The translations under genes were made by a program, and so were the position numbers. Shown piece after piece: positions 35,701-49,168 of a stretch of 64,000 bases of DNA. Location: contig CM043791.1 of NCBI GenBank assembly GCA_023974075.1, positions 19,507,701 to 19,571,700 on the forward strand, in the 5' to 3' direction. Positions within the stretch are counted from its first letter, which is position 1, and every line of letters begins with the position of its first letter. The notes under the pieces are model-generated. The model was given only the letters and a program-made list of their open reading frames with translations, was not told the origin of the DNA and made no database searches. Source of the DNA: Chaenocephalus aceratus. Lineage: Eukaryota; Chordata; Actinopteri; Perciformes; Channichthyidae.

Positions 35701-37116
35701 AAAGCAAAGGATAGTGTATTACCCCGCCCCTTAGGAAAAAACGATACTATGGTTACTGCACTCATCTGCTTGTTCTGAACACTCCTGTACCTACATGTAT
35801 ACTGTTCAAACTATCTGAACATGGATAGTTCATTTGAATTTAATAGCTAAGAAGCTGAGGGATATAGGTGGCTCTGTGCAGTCACAAACTGTCTGCCTAA
35901 CCCCAGGGGAATATCTAGACAGTTGTTAGTCCGAGCAACATAAAGTGTTAATGAAGAACACTCCCTTCACTTCCTTTTCTATGAAGTAGGGTGCAGATGT
36001 TGTCTCATGTAAGAATGTATTCAAACATTTTTAAAAAGTGTAACATTTAACATTTTTTGTAGGACAGGAATCCTTCACACAAAGGCAGTTGTCAAACATT
36101 GTTGTTTGACATTTGGAAAAATAGTATGTGTACAATTTGTCTTTAAAAGTTTCTTAGGAATAAAAAGGCAACTAGCCTAAGTCTACTAATTGTGTTCTAT
36201 TCAGCTGTTAAAAAAAATAATTTAGAGCACAGTTTCATAGTTTCTCAGTTATTGTTTTATTTTTCTTTCTAATCAAAGAAAAGTAAAGATGCTGTTTGTG
36301 TATGAACACAAAATATCTCACTCCTCTGTTGATGAAAAATAACTAAATTGGTAGTTTTCATTCATTTGATTTTCCTTCATTGCTTTCCTTTGTCCCTCAT
36401 TATCTTTCTATCCTTAACAATGTCTGTTATTACTGTATAATCACCTCAACGACTTGAGCAGCTCATGTCAGGCAGCGAACAGACTCCCAGTGAATGGATA
36501 TCGATGCCTCTGCCGTCAGCACTGCTTGTACTGCCGGCTAAGAAATGAAATACACAGACGCAGCCTGGTAAACACAGTCTGTTGGCACACACAGATAGGT
36601 TTCTCATTCTTTCCGACAAGGGTGAGCAGGTTAGAGGGAGTGTTTTTATTGGAATATCCTGTATGCTCATCGAAACTCTCCCAATTTATCTAATCTCTTG
36701 TTCTATTCTCACTAAGCTCTTGCTCACATCCTCGTGCTCTCACATGGCCGCTGTCAGCGTGAGGCAGATCCAGACAGAGATGGCAAACTAACATTTTTTG
36801 GGCAGACCAAACAGCTAAATGGACTTTCAAGGCTTAAGGCTAATCTCAGACAAAAACAGGTTTGTGTGCTTTGATGAGAATGAAGATACACGTTCCTTTT
36901 GAGTGAGACAAGCCAGGAACAAAGATCTTACACGGTTTTACAGGAAAAAGAGGAACATACTTTCATGTCTAACTGAATCTGAAGGTTGTGTTTGTGTTAC
37001 AGATGGATGTGGATTGTGTGCCCAAACATAACCTTCAAAAACAAACTTTACTATTAAAAAATCTTCCAACTGAATACACAAGGTAAAAAGTATTAATAAA
37101 AATCGGTGCTACTATG
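35701..37116. other. Non-coding spacer
   Basis: No element ends, RNA gene or credible exon. Overlapping frames at 36446-36791 occur on both strands without domain character. Confidence 0.4.
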
Positions 37117-37972
37117 TTAAAGGGGCCATATTATGCTTTTTGGGGTTTTCTCTTTTCTATAGTGATATATAGGTTTTGGTGCATGTAAATGGTCTACAAA
37201 GGCTAAAATCTAAAACGGAGGAAGATTATTTCCCACACACTCACCCCTTGCCTCGATTGTAGTCCTTTGTTAACTTCGTCGACATATTGACATCACTAAC
37301 GCTTCTATTGGCCAGCGCTTCAACTTGTTGTAAGTGATTACAGTCTAAGGAAGGGGATATCTCTTAACGCTAGACCAATCACAACAGAGCCAGCCAGCTA
37401 ACCATTCAGAGCAGAATGGGGGTGTTTCTCAATCTCGAGTACGCTTGCTTGGTAGCACATGTCTTCTGAGCGTCTTGCTTCAGAAGCGAGGCAAGAATAC
37501 TTCCTGGCATTCGGAAAACAAAGAGTGGAACAGGCTAGCAAGTGTGCAGGTGTGCTTCATATGAGAGGCCCCGCCTTACATTTTCCGCCACAGATTTGGG
37601 GAAATTGGTCCGTGCGCAAAGCATTGTGGGGATCTTAAGACCGCGGAGTCTACACATGTGCAGCCTCGAAATTTCTCCAAACGAAGTACGCCGGGCTCGG
37701 TAGATTTCCAAGTATGCTGGATATTGGAAAAGTACTTCCGCTGCACTCGATGACGTAGTATGCTTGAAATAGTGGGTCTGGAGCAGCTTTACTCGAGATT
37801 GAGAAACACCCCGGGTTCTGGTTTCAGACAGAGGGTGAAAAGAGGTGCTGCAGCACAGGCAGTATGAGAAAAATAAAGTGCTTTTTGAACATTAAAGCAT
37901 GTAAACAGGTCACAGTAGAGACACAAAACACAATTATGACATCTAAAACTTAGCATTAGAGGGCGGCTTTAA
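37117..37972 (+). mobile_element. TTAAAGG-type MITE with nested insertion
   Basis: Starts TTAAAGGGGCCATATTATGC and ends in GGGCGGCTTTAA. The body aligns to 1-372 in the same orientation but is interrupted at 37420-37812 by another inverted-repeat element. Without that insert the length is about 463 bp. Both copies are followed by CAATT, so the true right end might lie a few bases further out. Confidence 0.8.
37420..37812. mobile_element. Inverted-repeat element nested in a MITE
   Basis: Begins GGTGTTTCTCAATCTCGAGT and ends ACTCGAGATTGAGAAACACC, a perfect 20-bp inverted repeat, within runs of G and C at the junctions. The element at 1-372 shows the unoccupied site (ACTGGGCTCTG), so GGG is the likely target, although the G-run hides the exact TSD. 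About 393 bp and non-coding. Confidence 0.85.
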
Positions 37973-38628
37973 CAATTATTTAAAAAATTGAATTTATTGT
38001 AAAAAAACGATACTACAAACAAATATGAGCGAATATATAAATGTTAAATATTTTTTGGAATTACTGTATGTTCCTAAATAAACGAGTCTACAGAATCCAA
38101 CCATACAATCAACCATTGTTCAAAAATATATTAAAGTCTTAACTGCCTACTCAAAGATAAGACAGTGGCTTTCTATAAAATTACTTCAAATTAAGCAATT
38201 AGGTGATATCAGAGGAAAGCATTTGTTTGGAACTCAATATTCGACCTTTTAAGAACAGTATCAAAATAAAGTCTCATTTGCATTGCAAGTGTGTTTTACC
38301 TGCTCCTCTGTTAATTTATTAGAGATGACTGTAGTTAACATTATACTGTAACTGAGAAATTGGAGAGGCTTTGTTCTATTACAGTGGCTCTTTTTCCATC
38401 CACAGACAGGCAGATGTTTGCAAAACAACAAGACCGAATGCTGGCAGAACAAAGACTCAAAATGCAGTTCACGACTGTCGTTAAAAGGAGTCCTAAACAA
38501 TGTCATTGACTGGTGGCCTGAAGAGCTCACAGATGGTCCATTTCTCCTGCTGAAAGGGGGTGGTTGCTCGTCTGATGCCGTTAGTGTTCTGGGAGCTAGA
38601 ATCCCTGTGTAGGTGTGTACAGTTTCAT
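37973..38628. other. Non-coding spacer
   Basis: AT-rich in the first 250 bp. No recognisable feature between the MITE and the Harbinger-like element. Confidence 0.4.
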
Positions 38629-38631
38629 TTA

Positions 38632-39616
38632 GGCCCCGGCCACACGAGGACGAAAACGGCTAAACGCATAGGATTAACGCAAACGCAATCGCAAAAAAGC
38701 TTCCGTCCACACGCAATATTCACCGGATAGTGTCTGTCCACACGAGACAGCTCCGTTTAGCTCCAACCGCTGGAGAAGCTGCAGTACATATGCAGGAGCC
38801 TGTACGTGGCGCTGTAACTTCCTCCACAAAAGCAGCGAAGAAGCATGGTTGTCATGGTTGCCCTTCTGTTTATTCTCCGCGGTGGGGGCCGAGGGAACCG
38901 GGCAGAGTTTTTCGCCAGTCAACGTGTATTAAAGTTTAAATCTTTTATTCAAAATTATAAAAGTGTCGGTCAAAGGTCTTCTTTGTTATTTATTGAGCTT
39001 TAAAACAAATGAATAACGACTATATAATATAATAATAAAATACACGGAGCCTCTCTTTTTCCTCCCTCTCTTCGGACAGCGTCAGTGTCTGTCTCATGCA
39101 GCAGCTGATCCAGTAATGAGTGACCCGGCCGACAGTAAAAATAAACATATTTATAACTAGTTTAGGTAGTTTGAGAGGTAATTAAAATAGCTAAGGCCGG
39201 GTGATGATCTGACTTGAAGTGTGTGTTTTGCTGCAGCGGGAGGAGCTGCAGGTGAGCAGAGCTGCGTGTCTCCGTCCTATCAGATCAGACTTCACTCGCG
39301 TTTAGGTCCATATCGAGAGAAAGATAAATAATCTGAATTCAGTGTGCAGTTTACTTTGACGCGGGGGTGAGCAGCAGAGGTGGGGAGAGGCGGGGCTATT
39401 GCCTCATCATTATCAGAAAATGATCGTATAGGGCGTACACACGGAGCCGTTTGACCCCCCAGAGCGTTGCGTATGCCGTTCTATCCACCTTGGGACCCGT
39501 TATCGTTTCCGCAGTCGTTTAGTGCCGTTATTCGGTCGTCCTCGTGTGGCCGAACGGTCTATATGACACTAAACAGTAACGCAAACGACCGTTTTCGTCC
39601 TCGTGTGGCCGGGGCC
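38632..39616. mobile_element. Harbinger-like non-autonomous element, TTA TSD
   Basis: Starts GGCCCCGGCCACACGAGGAC and ends GTCCTCGTGTGGCCGGGGCC, a perfect inverted repeat that extends further inward through GAAAACGG. The flanks are TTA at 38629-38631 and 39617-39619, the usual PIF/Harbinger 3-bp target. There are extra inner copies of the CGTCCTCGTGTGGCC motif near 39536. It is about 985 bp, GC-richer than its flanks, without a transposase or MADF/Myb-type frame, so it depended on an element elsewhere. Confidence 0.85.
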
Positions 39617-39619
39617 TTA

Positions 39620-42600
39620 GTGTCGTTAATTGTGTGTGTAAGTGTGTGCATGTATGCCTGTCTTTGTGTGTGAGAGAGATAATAATTGTGTGTTTCAGGT
39701 TGAGGCGCAGCTCCTGTCTTCTCTGCTCAATATTCAGCAGCCGTCCTCTCGGTGACGAGGATTGAGAGGAGCTGTGTTTAGGTGCTGTAGGAGGGATGAT
39801 GCTGGCTGGTTTGATGCATCCTTTCAAAAGCACTTTGCTTCAAAAGGCATAGCACCCTGTTGACAAGCTTTTCTACACTTCAACAACAACAATGATGGTG
39901 AAAAATACAATATTTTAGTGTATTTGTGACAGAATTAGCAGAAGAAATGTTGCACTACAGAAAACCTCTTTTTAAGATGCAGTTTAGAGACAAACAAATA
40001 TACAATAGCCTCATTAAAAGTTCAAACGTAATTCAAATTCCTTGTTGCTAAGAATTTAATCTACACATTAGGGATGCTAAATTACAAATTTGCAAAATGC
40101 TAACGTTATGTTATAAACGAACTACAGCCGAGTACAGTAGGGGCGCACGACTTCAACGTCACGCCAACTAAAGATCCATATTCAAAAATACAGATTCAAA
40201 ATTGTACAAGTTGAAGCGTTTGTTTTAACAGTTTGCAGGAGGCAGGTACTTGCTTTCAAGCAGAACAGGGGCAAACAAACTTAGCGGGAGTGTTTACGTT
40301 TTCGGCGTAATGACGTACAACGTCCTCAACAACTTCTGTAATCCTATTCAGACACTTACAGTAAACTCTTCTAAAATCACCAGTGGGGTTACTGCTGATG
40401 TATTTAATGTCGTAGAACAAAACGTGATCCGTCTCTTAAATGTGTGTCAACCACAGACCTTATTTCAAGCTATTTTCCAAAAACATGTTCAAAAAACCAT
40501 TGAGTCTGAGACGAGGGTACCGGAAGTGGTAAAATGCTCACTCACTTCCGGGTTTTAAGACTCGTTCCTGAACCACTCTATTGGGGCAAAACATATTTTT
40601 GTCCATTGACTTATATTGGAAAAAATACCTTTGTAAATCAGTGGATATTTCTTTTTACGTCAATCAATCTCCCAGGACAAACATTTTAAAAGGCCTTTTT
40701 AAAATAATAAGGTCCTAAAAGTTGTGAAATGCGATAAAAGCCTTTATTCTCCCTCTCTTTTCATTAGCATGAGTCTGTATCGGACATAACTCTGCTTTGA
40801 GGCAGCAGCTAGGAGGCGGGGTTTAATGGAAACACAAGTGATAAGATCGTCAGAAGATCCCTGGAAAATCTGAGTATATTCAATTCTCAAGTCATTATGC
40901 AAAGATACAAAAGAAATAATATTATAATTGAAACCGCTAAATGATGTTGGCTCCAGTTTATTTCCCTTTTTTTATTTAGATCTGGATTTAGCTCAGTGGC
41001 ATGTGTTAATTTAGTGAAGCATATCAAACTTCATTTTGTAAATGAATGAAATTCATAACAATACCTAATGATGTTTACGCTTGATGCATTTGCAGCAGAA
41101 TGAAGTAGCTCCCATTGTCATCATGATTACATAGAAAACAGAATCAGTTCTGGGAGTGGGGAGAGAAGCCTCTAAAGACCATGGGGAAACGTCTTTTTCA
41201 TGCATTGTACTTCTCAAAATATGCAGATCTTTGCAAATGAACTCATTACCTGTACCAGTATTAAATTAGTGAAAAGTGCTTACTGACAGCCTAAGTGCTG
41301 TTATGGAAACAAAGGAAATATGGACACCTACTGTATGAGTGTTTTGTGATTTCACTCTGAGCCAAGGAAGAAGGGACAAGCCAAATCAGCCCCTGGGTTG
41401 TATGAGGCATTGCTGTATGAGAGTGGCAACTGTTCCTTCAATTCCTGCCTGATACTAGTGTGCCTTGTCCTAAGGTATTTATTAATAATAGTGCGATTGT
41501 GGACACCTAGTTGTTTATGGGTAAAAGGAGCATTATCCAACATATGTATATATATTATATATTTACACAAGGACCATCATCAGTGAACGTTTCTTGCTGT
41601 CACACACCATTTGGTTGGTTTTTATGTTTTGTGTTTTTTGTACAAATGTTAAACCAAACTCTTCCTTATACTGATAGTTTAACATGACTGATCTACCTGG
41701 CAAAATAATACAAATAGTTGGCATGTACAATACTGCAATTCAATTGTGAATAAACAATTTAGATTTTCCCAGTGGGGTTTTGAGTGTTAGTAAGCTAAAA
41801 CTAGAAAATAGACATTTCATTGTAGGAAAAGCACAGGTGTTATGACATTAACAATTCAAATGTCAGAGTGACAGTAAGCCAGCGTGCATGATAATAGGAC
41901 TCTGAAATCAAAGCCGCTAAATGGGATTCAGGCATCGTTAGTTTGATTATCAACACCTGTGCCTTTCCTTCTATGCCTTTCCGCCATGAAAAAAACCTAT
42001 TATGAAAGTAATGTGTTATGAAACTTAAAAACCTTGTAGTAGTGTGACAGGGCACTAACTCACACACTCACAGGTGTGATGAAGGTGACGTATAGTGATA
42101 GGTGTCTTATTATCAATCAAAAGTTTGGAGTGATTCTGTGAAACAAAGAGAATCATGAACTGAAGTTGAAGGACTGCGATGATCAAACGGTGATGAAGAG
42201 ATGAATGTGTCGTTTTTACAGCTCCACCTACGGGCTAATCATAATGTATCCTGTTCAAATCTGAAAGTCATTTCTCCTGTCTAGGTTTAGTCAGATAAAA
42301 GGTCATCTCTTTGTGACCCTAAGCTGACAGAGCAGCCGTGACCCAACATCCTCCAGCACTTTACAGCTGGGCTTGGAAAGCAAATGAAGGAAGTCAAAGA
42401 TATGGTAAAAAGTATGGTAAAAAATTGTTTTGCAGTGACTAATCTTTTTTTCTAGCCAATAGGGAGATACACAAGAGTTTCAAGATGCCTTGCAGCTGTT
42501 ACCAGTCCAGTCCAGCATTCTGCATGGTTGGGATTAGTTTGCTAGCTGTGTATCCAAATATGATTTTCTAACTCAGTGAGCACAGAGAGCCCCTCTGTGA

Positions 42601-42689
42601 AGTCAATTATAATATTATTAAGGAGCCTTTAAGAAGTGAAAAAGTAAAGTGAGGATAGTATTAAGATGTCAGTCATTCAGCAATGTCAG

Positions 42690-42691
<2 letters not shown>
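39620..42691. other. Non-coding intronic stretch
   Basis: No TSD-bounded element. Around 40500-40560 the sequence has two GGAAGTGG/CACTTCCGG inverted motifs, perhaps an old transposon remnant. No exon or RNA gene recognised. Confidence 0.4.

Positions 42692-42772
<81 letters not shown>
42692..42772. repeat. (TG)n microsatellite
   Basis: 81 bp of perfect TG dinucleotides, followed by an interrupted ATGTGTGT extension. Confidence 0.98.
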
Positions 42773-42779
<7 letters not shown>

Positions 42780-42780
42780 T

Positions 42781-45700
42781 TGTGCCTCGAGTAGTCTCTC
42801 CTTCAGTGTCACAAGAGTCAGACATTTGAAAAAAGCCGAGGCCCTGTGGAGACATCTAAAAAACTGCAGCTCTGAGGATCATGTCATGGAAAGTAATCCG
42901 ATGTGATATTATATTGATTTTTTTTGTATTGCCTAACCCCTCATCAAAGGGCTCCTGTGTCTGACTTAAGGACACTTCAGTTCAGAGGTTCATCCTCTCA
43001 ACTTGCTCACTAAACCACCCTGCAGCCCAATGCATAACTAATACGATATTTCTAACAATGGATCTTATTTAAATGCCCTTCTAAATTATTTTAGAATAAG
43101 CTTTAAAATAAGTTTATGATTACAGTCAAGCTTTCAGCTGAGAGGTCGAAGTGTGTCCTGCCAACTACAGAGCAAAAAGTCATCTTCTGACAAAACATTT
43201 CAAAATAATATAACTCAGTTGTGCAAACTTTTCCCACTGGCTGAATATGCCAAAGCCTTTACTCATCAAACCCTCCATTGCAGATTACTTTTGGGTACAC
43301 AAGGTGTCCTATTGTGCTTTCCCATACATCTACTTAATTTATAACAGTGGGACTCAAGGGTGGACCTCAAAGGCACAAGGAGTTACAAGTCTGGACTATT
43401 GGTCCGAGGATGACTAAACTTGATGTATTGCCCTTCTCACTGCTTTTTACAACTGGTGTCAAGAGCAGCCCGATAGAACTCGTGTGAGCGTCCCGATGAG
43501 GACCGAGGAAATCAAACATAGCTAAAGTGTAATTATCTGAGGGAGAGGGAGGAAGCAGAGAGGAAGCAGAACTGAAATCCTATCCTTGTGTCAATATAAG
43601 CGTGTCCACAGACAACTCAAAGGTTCATTAGACAGTGCAGTGGTGAATCCAATATATATGAAAATATTTCCTCTAAATACGGCAGAAGAAATTTGGAAAG
43701 TGTCCTCTGCAGGGCTCAGTCAAGAGAACGATCAATATTCAGCAACACTCCTCTGTGATGAGTCACTCAACTAATGACACAGCTTTAATCAATGGTGTGC
43801 GGCAGAATATTTCAAGCTATTCATATTCTAAACTTAATGCAAACCCTGGGCAAACGTTATGAATATTTCATGACAGCGACATATGACATCATAGCAGTGT
43901 GTCATTCTCTTTCTGTTGCATGAAAGCGTGGAGAAGAATTGCAGGCAGCATTTAAAGTGCTGAGGCAAGATTGCATATTTTAAGGTGAGGGGAAAGTAGA
44001 AATAATATATAATGTTCGTGTCAAGAGTGACTACCAGTCAGACCCTCTTTTTTTAGTATGGGTCCTGATATATTTAAATTGATGTTGAACATGCTGTCAA
44101 TCTGACCGGTTTCTACTTTTTTAATGTTTTTCTGTACGAGAAGTCTCAGCATGCTCGCTTAAAAGCTCAACTGTGTGTAGGAAATACCTTTGTTGGGATA
44201 ATTCATTTGAATGTAAAGCCAGCATCAACAGTTTCATCGTTTCTGAACACCAACAACTACATAACCATGTGTGTGATACATGAAAGAGAGGCAGCTTCGT
44301 TCATCATAACATTTGTCTACATACTGTGATCAGATTTTCCATCAGCCACCCCGATGCAAACACAGGGAGGCATTCAGACGTAGAAATGATAAACTCTGAC
44401 CTTTTTTTAATTCGTCAGGAGCTCAGTCTGCTAGTGAAGTTATGAGACCTTTCCATCAAAATGAATATGAATCGACATCCATCAAAAATGACTCGTGTTC
44501 TCTCACTCTCCTGGTGGTGGCTGGGTAATCGACCAGAGAAGAACTGTGCACAGATCATGATCATAATTCTACCTTAGCGAGGGTCATTTCCATTTCCTCC
44601 AGTTAATTAATGCACAAAACATATTCCATTCATCTTGCAGTATTAATTGAAAAATGTCAATCATTTTCCTGCGCAATCCACCAGCTCATTGTTTGCCTCC
44701 TATTGTTTTCTCATATAGTGTCTAGATTGAAATGTAAATGACTGCAAGCCATTAATATCCATATGCAAGACATGGGAGACGGCTAGCTCACCCTTTTTTG
44801 ATAATGAATGGCCGAATGAAGTCTTCACAGAGGAGTCACACTGCAGCTAAATGTCTGAGGACACATTCTGCAAAGCTGTGCAACATTATCCAATTTTCTC
44901 CAGGTGAGCACTCTCCCTGTGATTATTCATGCTTTAAAACAGCTACACTCAGTCTAGATTTTAGCATACTGTAAGCAACATTACACAAACAGTCATTACT
45001 TTTATCTATCTATACAAAGTCAGGCCTAGAGGCTCTTTAGTTGAATTTGCATAAGCATTGCAAACATGCTGACAAGAGACTGGTGATTCTTTCCAACAGC
45101 TTATAACAGCCCATATTTACGTTCAGTGCCAAAACAAAACATGGATTCTGTTTGGTTGTGAATTCCTTTCCGAAAACACATGAAGGAATTTGTTTTCAAG
45201 TGGCACACAATGTCAGAAAGTATCAAACAGGAAGTAGTGTTGTGTTCTTATAACAATGAATGATTCTGGTTAACGTCCAGTCTCCTTCTTGCAGTCCCTG
45301 GTTTCCTTTAATCTTCCTCTTCACAGTCACGACTGCTCTGTTACTTCATGGATGCTTTAATCCCAAAAACCTACAGCACCATGAATGCACACTATTTATT
45401 TTTATTTTGGTTTGCATGGATGGCCCTCGCTCAAAATCAAATCCCAGATCAAAGCCAGTGTTTTTTTTATAGTAAGCCAAACATCACTCATCTTCCCCAT
45501 GACTTGCTACTGTAAGCAGGACCATGAGGTAAAATAATCGTACTTCCCCTCAACAGTGAGAGAAAGATATATGTTCTGTCAGAGACTTTCATATCAGTGA
45601 GCGCCATGTGCCTTTCTATGTCTTTGTTTAATATGTGAGCAGTAGCATGACAGCTATAACTGCACACAATGCCCTTAAACCAAACAGGCTTTTAGAATAG

Positions 45701-45998
45701 TACATTTGAGCAAAGAGTAGTAAACTCTATATGATATAGTTGGGTTTGCTTCAAACTGCACATTATTTTACCTTGGGACTGATTATTACAGGACTCAAGT
45801 GGGTTTATACCATAGACTGTATATATAAAGGTTTATACAGTGATTGTAACACATGCTCGAAGACCGAGTGTCATCAAACTAAAATGGAGTCTGCTTCTAA
45901 GATTTTTCTGTAAAACTGTTAATCATACTGACTTCCCTGTAGGCCTGCCTGTGCATTGCTGAGTGGGAGCTCTTGAGATCCATGGGACATTTATTACC
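42781..45998. other. Non-coding; possible conserved block
   Basis: Region 44550-44800 has several TAAT and ATGCAAG-type cores (AGTTAATTAATGCAC, CATTAATATCCATATGCAAG), the type of content seen in developmental enhancers. This is a guess without alignment. No coding evidence. Confidence 0.35.
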
Positions 45999-46494
45999 TT
46001 AAAAGGTCCCCTATTATACTGTTTCTATTACTTTATTATAAGTCTCAGGTATATACAAAACATGTCTCTGAAGTGTTAGGCTCCAAATACCAAACAGATC
46101 GTGCATTGTAGCATCCCATAAACCCCTCTGTTTTAGCCCTGTTTCAAAAGTGCTGATTCTCTGTCTGCCCCACGCCCCTCTGCAAGATATTTGGTTAAAA
46201 AGAACACAATGGTGCTCTAGGAGGAGATTTAGGTGATAAGGTGGGGGGGGGGGGGGGGGGGTTACCTTGGTTGGTGATTGGCTAATGGCACAAGCCAAAA
46301 CATCGTTATGACATCATAAAGTGTCCAAAATCTGATCAGCTCATTTTCAGACAGGTTTTTATATAAATGGATCAGGACAAAAAGAGAGAGAATCTTTTTT
46401 CCTGAAACTTTCAGAATGTCTTTACACAGAGCGAACACATGTTTATGTATAAAAGAAATGAAAAAGTGGATTTTGCATAATAGGTGACCTTTAA
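45999..46494 (-). mobile_element. TTAAAGGTC MITE, subfamily B, reverse copy
   Basis: Ends in TTAAAAGGTCCCCTATTAT and ATAATAGGTGACCTTTAA. It aligns in reverse to 17739-18110 and to the flanks of the LINE at 48044-49168. It holds a 19-G run at 46243-46261, whose complement appears as a C-run (about 47988-48001) in the next copy, so the homopolymer is an inherited feature of this subfamily. Confidence 0.85.
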
Positions 46495-47762
46495 TACTAC
46501 TTCTTCTACTCTGACTGGGTTTAACTGACTGAATCTCCAGACAAAACAACACCTCGGTTGACATTTTTACAGACTTGCATTCTAGAAATAGGGCAGGTAA
46601 TATGTTTAGCAAGAGCAACACTCGTTCCTGGAAGTAGCCTGGTCCCAAATAGCTAGATATTACCAGTCAATGATGGGCAGGGGAAGCAACTACTGTAAAG
46701 GCAGGAGTATTGCTCAGCATTTTCAGCAGGCACTGTAGTCAATATATAATAAACAAAACAAATAGAACTCAGGAAAAGAAATAAAAATACCAATACTATG
46801 CCATAAAACTAGATAGGCCAGCCCACAGGTACCTCAATATTATAAAGATGTATTTGACAACGGCGATAGAGCAAATTGCACACTTGCTTCAGGATATTGC
46901 TCTGACTGCTACATGCTGAGGTTTTCTCTGCTGCTACACAGATAGATATGAGCCATCTGCAGCAGCTTTCAGCATGGCAGCACGCCCCTATCACAACAAA
47001 CCATCTAATAACGTGTGCCAGATAGTCAGATGCTGCACAAAATTACCTTCATCCAAAAGTGTTCACCCGGGAGCGACACCCAATCAAACTCACTTGTCTT
47101 TTGCCATCCAAATCGTATTATTCTAATAATGTTACACACCCAAACAGGCTTACAAGATTACAACCTTCTCTGGAACCTATATTCTGGGCTAAAAACAAAC
47201 ATGAAAAGGATTTGTGAGAGGATTTTTTATATATATATATATATATATGACACTTATTATGTAGAAGTAAAAGCATTCCGGCAAAGCACATCTATCTTTC
47301 TTTTTTTTTTTTTGTATCTGATATGCTCCATTTTATTGAGAAATATTCATTAATGCAGATTCAGTGAAAGAAAGGTGTTGCATTTATGAATGTGTGCCCC
47401 CCTGTTAATTTACAGAGCAGATCTGAATAATGACCAGTTATCCAGGGGAGGCAGCTGGATGGTAACTATCGATAATGCAGGCGTAAATGTAGCAGTTTAA
47501 ATGTGCTGGTGTGCGCTTGTTTTTCCCTTTCCTAATTACAGATAGCAGCGGTGGATGTTTAGGTGATGCTAAAAGCCTCGAGGGAAGAGGACACGATTAC
47601 CTGCTGAGAAAGTGAGAGTAATTTGTTCTAATTTAATATTTATCTATTGGAGGAGTCCAAGTTATCAGAAGGAGCTAAATTGAAAGACGCTCAAGCGTGC
47701 CACGAGTCAGCAAGAACAAAAAAAAAAAGATAGAAAATGAGCAACCTACTGTATAGTGACCC
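46495..47762. other. Non-coding; (TA)n and possible conserved block
   Basis: A (TA)n run lies at 47228-47248 and a poly-T run near 47300. The stretch 47440-47660 is not repeat-like and has balanced composition, a candidate for conservation tests only. Confidence 0.35.
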
Positions 47763-48043
47763 TTAAAGGTCAACTATTATGCAAAATCCACTTGTTCATG
47801 TATTTTATACATTAACATGTATAAAGGGGACCTCTGTGTAAAGAGATTCTAAAAGTTTCAGGAAAAAAGATTCCCTCACTGTCCTGATCCGTTTATATAA
47901 AAACCTGTCTGAAAATGAGATGATCAGATTTTGGCCACTTTATGATGTCATAACGATCTTTTGGCTTGTGTACCCATTAGCCAATCACCAACCCCCCCCC
48001 CCTTATCACCTGAATCTCCTCCGAGAGCACCATTGTGTTTTAT

Positions 48044-49168
48044 TTATAGCAAGATAGCACCATCACTGCGACAAGGAAAATGGTGAATGATATGGCGAGT
48101 ATTTTAGATAATAAGCAGAGTTGTGCAGCTCTATTTGTTGACCTGTCCAAAGCGTTTGATACCGTCGATCATCGCATCTTGAAGCAGAGGCTAGCCAGTA
48201 TTGGCATATCCAGCCATGCAGTGGGGTGGTTTGTGAACTACCTCGCTCAAAGGTCCCAATGTGTTCAGTTTGATGGGCTGTCTTCTGAGTGGTTGAACAT
48301 TGCTAATGGTGTTCCTCAAGGTTCTGTTTTAGGTCCGCTATTATTCTCCATCTATATCAAGAGTTTAGGTTACCTGTTACAAATACCTTGGTATCTGGCT
48401 TTTAAACTTCATGTCAATAACCTGCTAAAAAAACTGAGGGTTAGGCTAGGTTTCTTCTACAGGAACAAGTCCTGTTTCTCGCTTGAGGCCAGGAAAAGGC
48501 TAGTCACTGTGACCTTTTTACCTGTGCTAGACTATGGGGATCTGGTCTATATGAATACACCTGCCCATTACCTGGTCAAGTTAGATGCTGCGTATCACAG
48601 TGCACTGAGATTTGTGACAAACTGTAAAGCATTAACCCATCACTGTACCCTGTATGCAAGGGCTGGTTTGCTTTCACTAACTGTACGGAGGCTCAGTCAC
48701 TGGTACATTTTTATATACAAATCCATGTTAGGGAAGCTTCCATCTTATATCTGCTACCTGATCTCACGGAGAATTGTAAGTGGCTACTGCCTGAGATCGA
48801 ATGCTGTGGTTTTATTAAATGTGCCAACTGCTAGGACTGTCTTAGGGAAGACAGCTTTTAGATGTGCAGCTCCTCTGTCTTGGAATAGTCTGCAGATTAA
48901 ATGGAAACTGGAAACTGCAATCTGGTGCCACTAAATGTTTTTAAAGCTCGGTTGGATGCTACTCAATCGGATGCTGTTGGTACCTGTTCATGTGGATAGT
49001 TATTGTAAATTGTAATCCCCTGTAATGATGCTGTATGCTTTTTGTTGTTCTGTTGTTTTATGTTTTTATGTTTCATGTGGAACCTACTTGAGCAGGTCTT
49101 CCTTGAAAAAGAGATCAATGATCTCAAGGGATTCATCTGGGTAAATTAAGGCTTGAAATGAAATGACA
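48044..49168 (+). mobile_element. 5'-truncated L2-type LINE nested in a MITE
   Basis: A non-LTR retrotransposon fragment with the 3' part of the reverse transcriptase, a C-terminal region, a 3' UTR and a GAAATGAAATGA tail. It lies within the MITE at 47763-49397 and is therefore younger than it. TSD not clear because the target is T/A-rich. Boundaries uncertain by a few tens of bases. Confidence 0.8.
48080..48934 (+). pseudogene. Reverse transcriptase fragment of L2-type LINE
   Basis: The 284-residue frame contains the reverse transcriptase block LFVDLSKAFDTVDHRIL (residues about 15-35) and the NGVPQGSVLGPLLFSIYI block (about 75-95). The YADD catalytic block that should follow is absent: the frame jumps to a region (GYLLQIPWYLAF) where another frame reads YKYLGIWL, then returns to FKLHVNNLLKKL. 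So there has been a deletion of roughly 90 residues plus a frameshift. The C-terminal part (CFSLEARKRLV, LDYGDLVYM, SALRFVTN, LSHWYIFIYKSMLGKLPSYI) is typical of fish L2-clade LINEs. Without the catalytic aspartates it cannot make an active enzyme. Confidence 0.88.

Noticed and set aside
45822..45845. CCATAGACTGTATATATAAA sequence
   Set aside because: I recall it as a frequent fish repeat start, but no matching end or TSD was found, so it was not annotated as an element.
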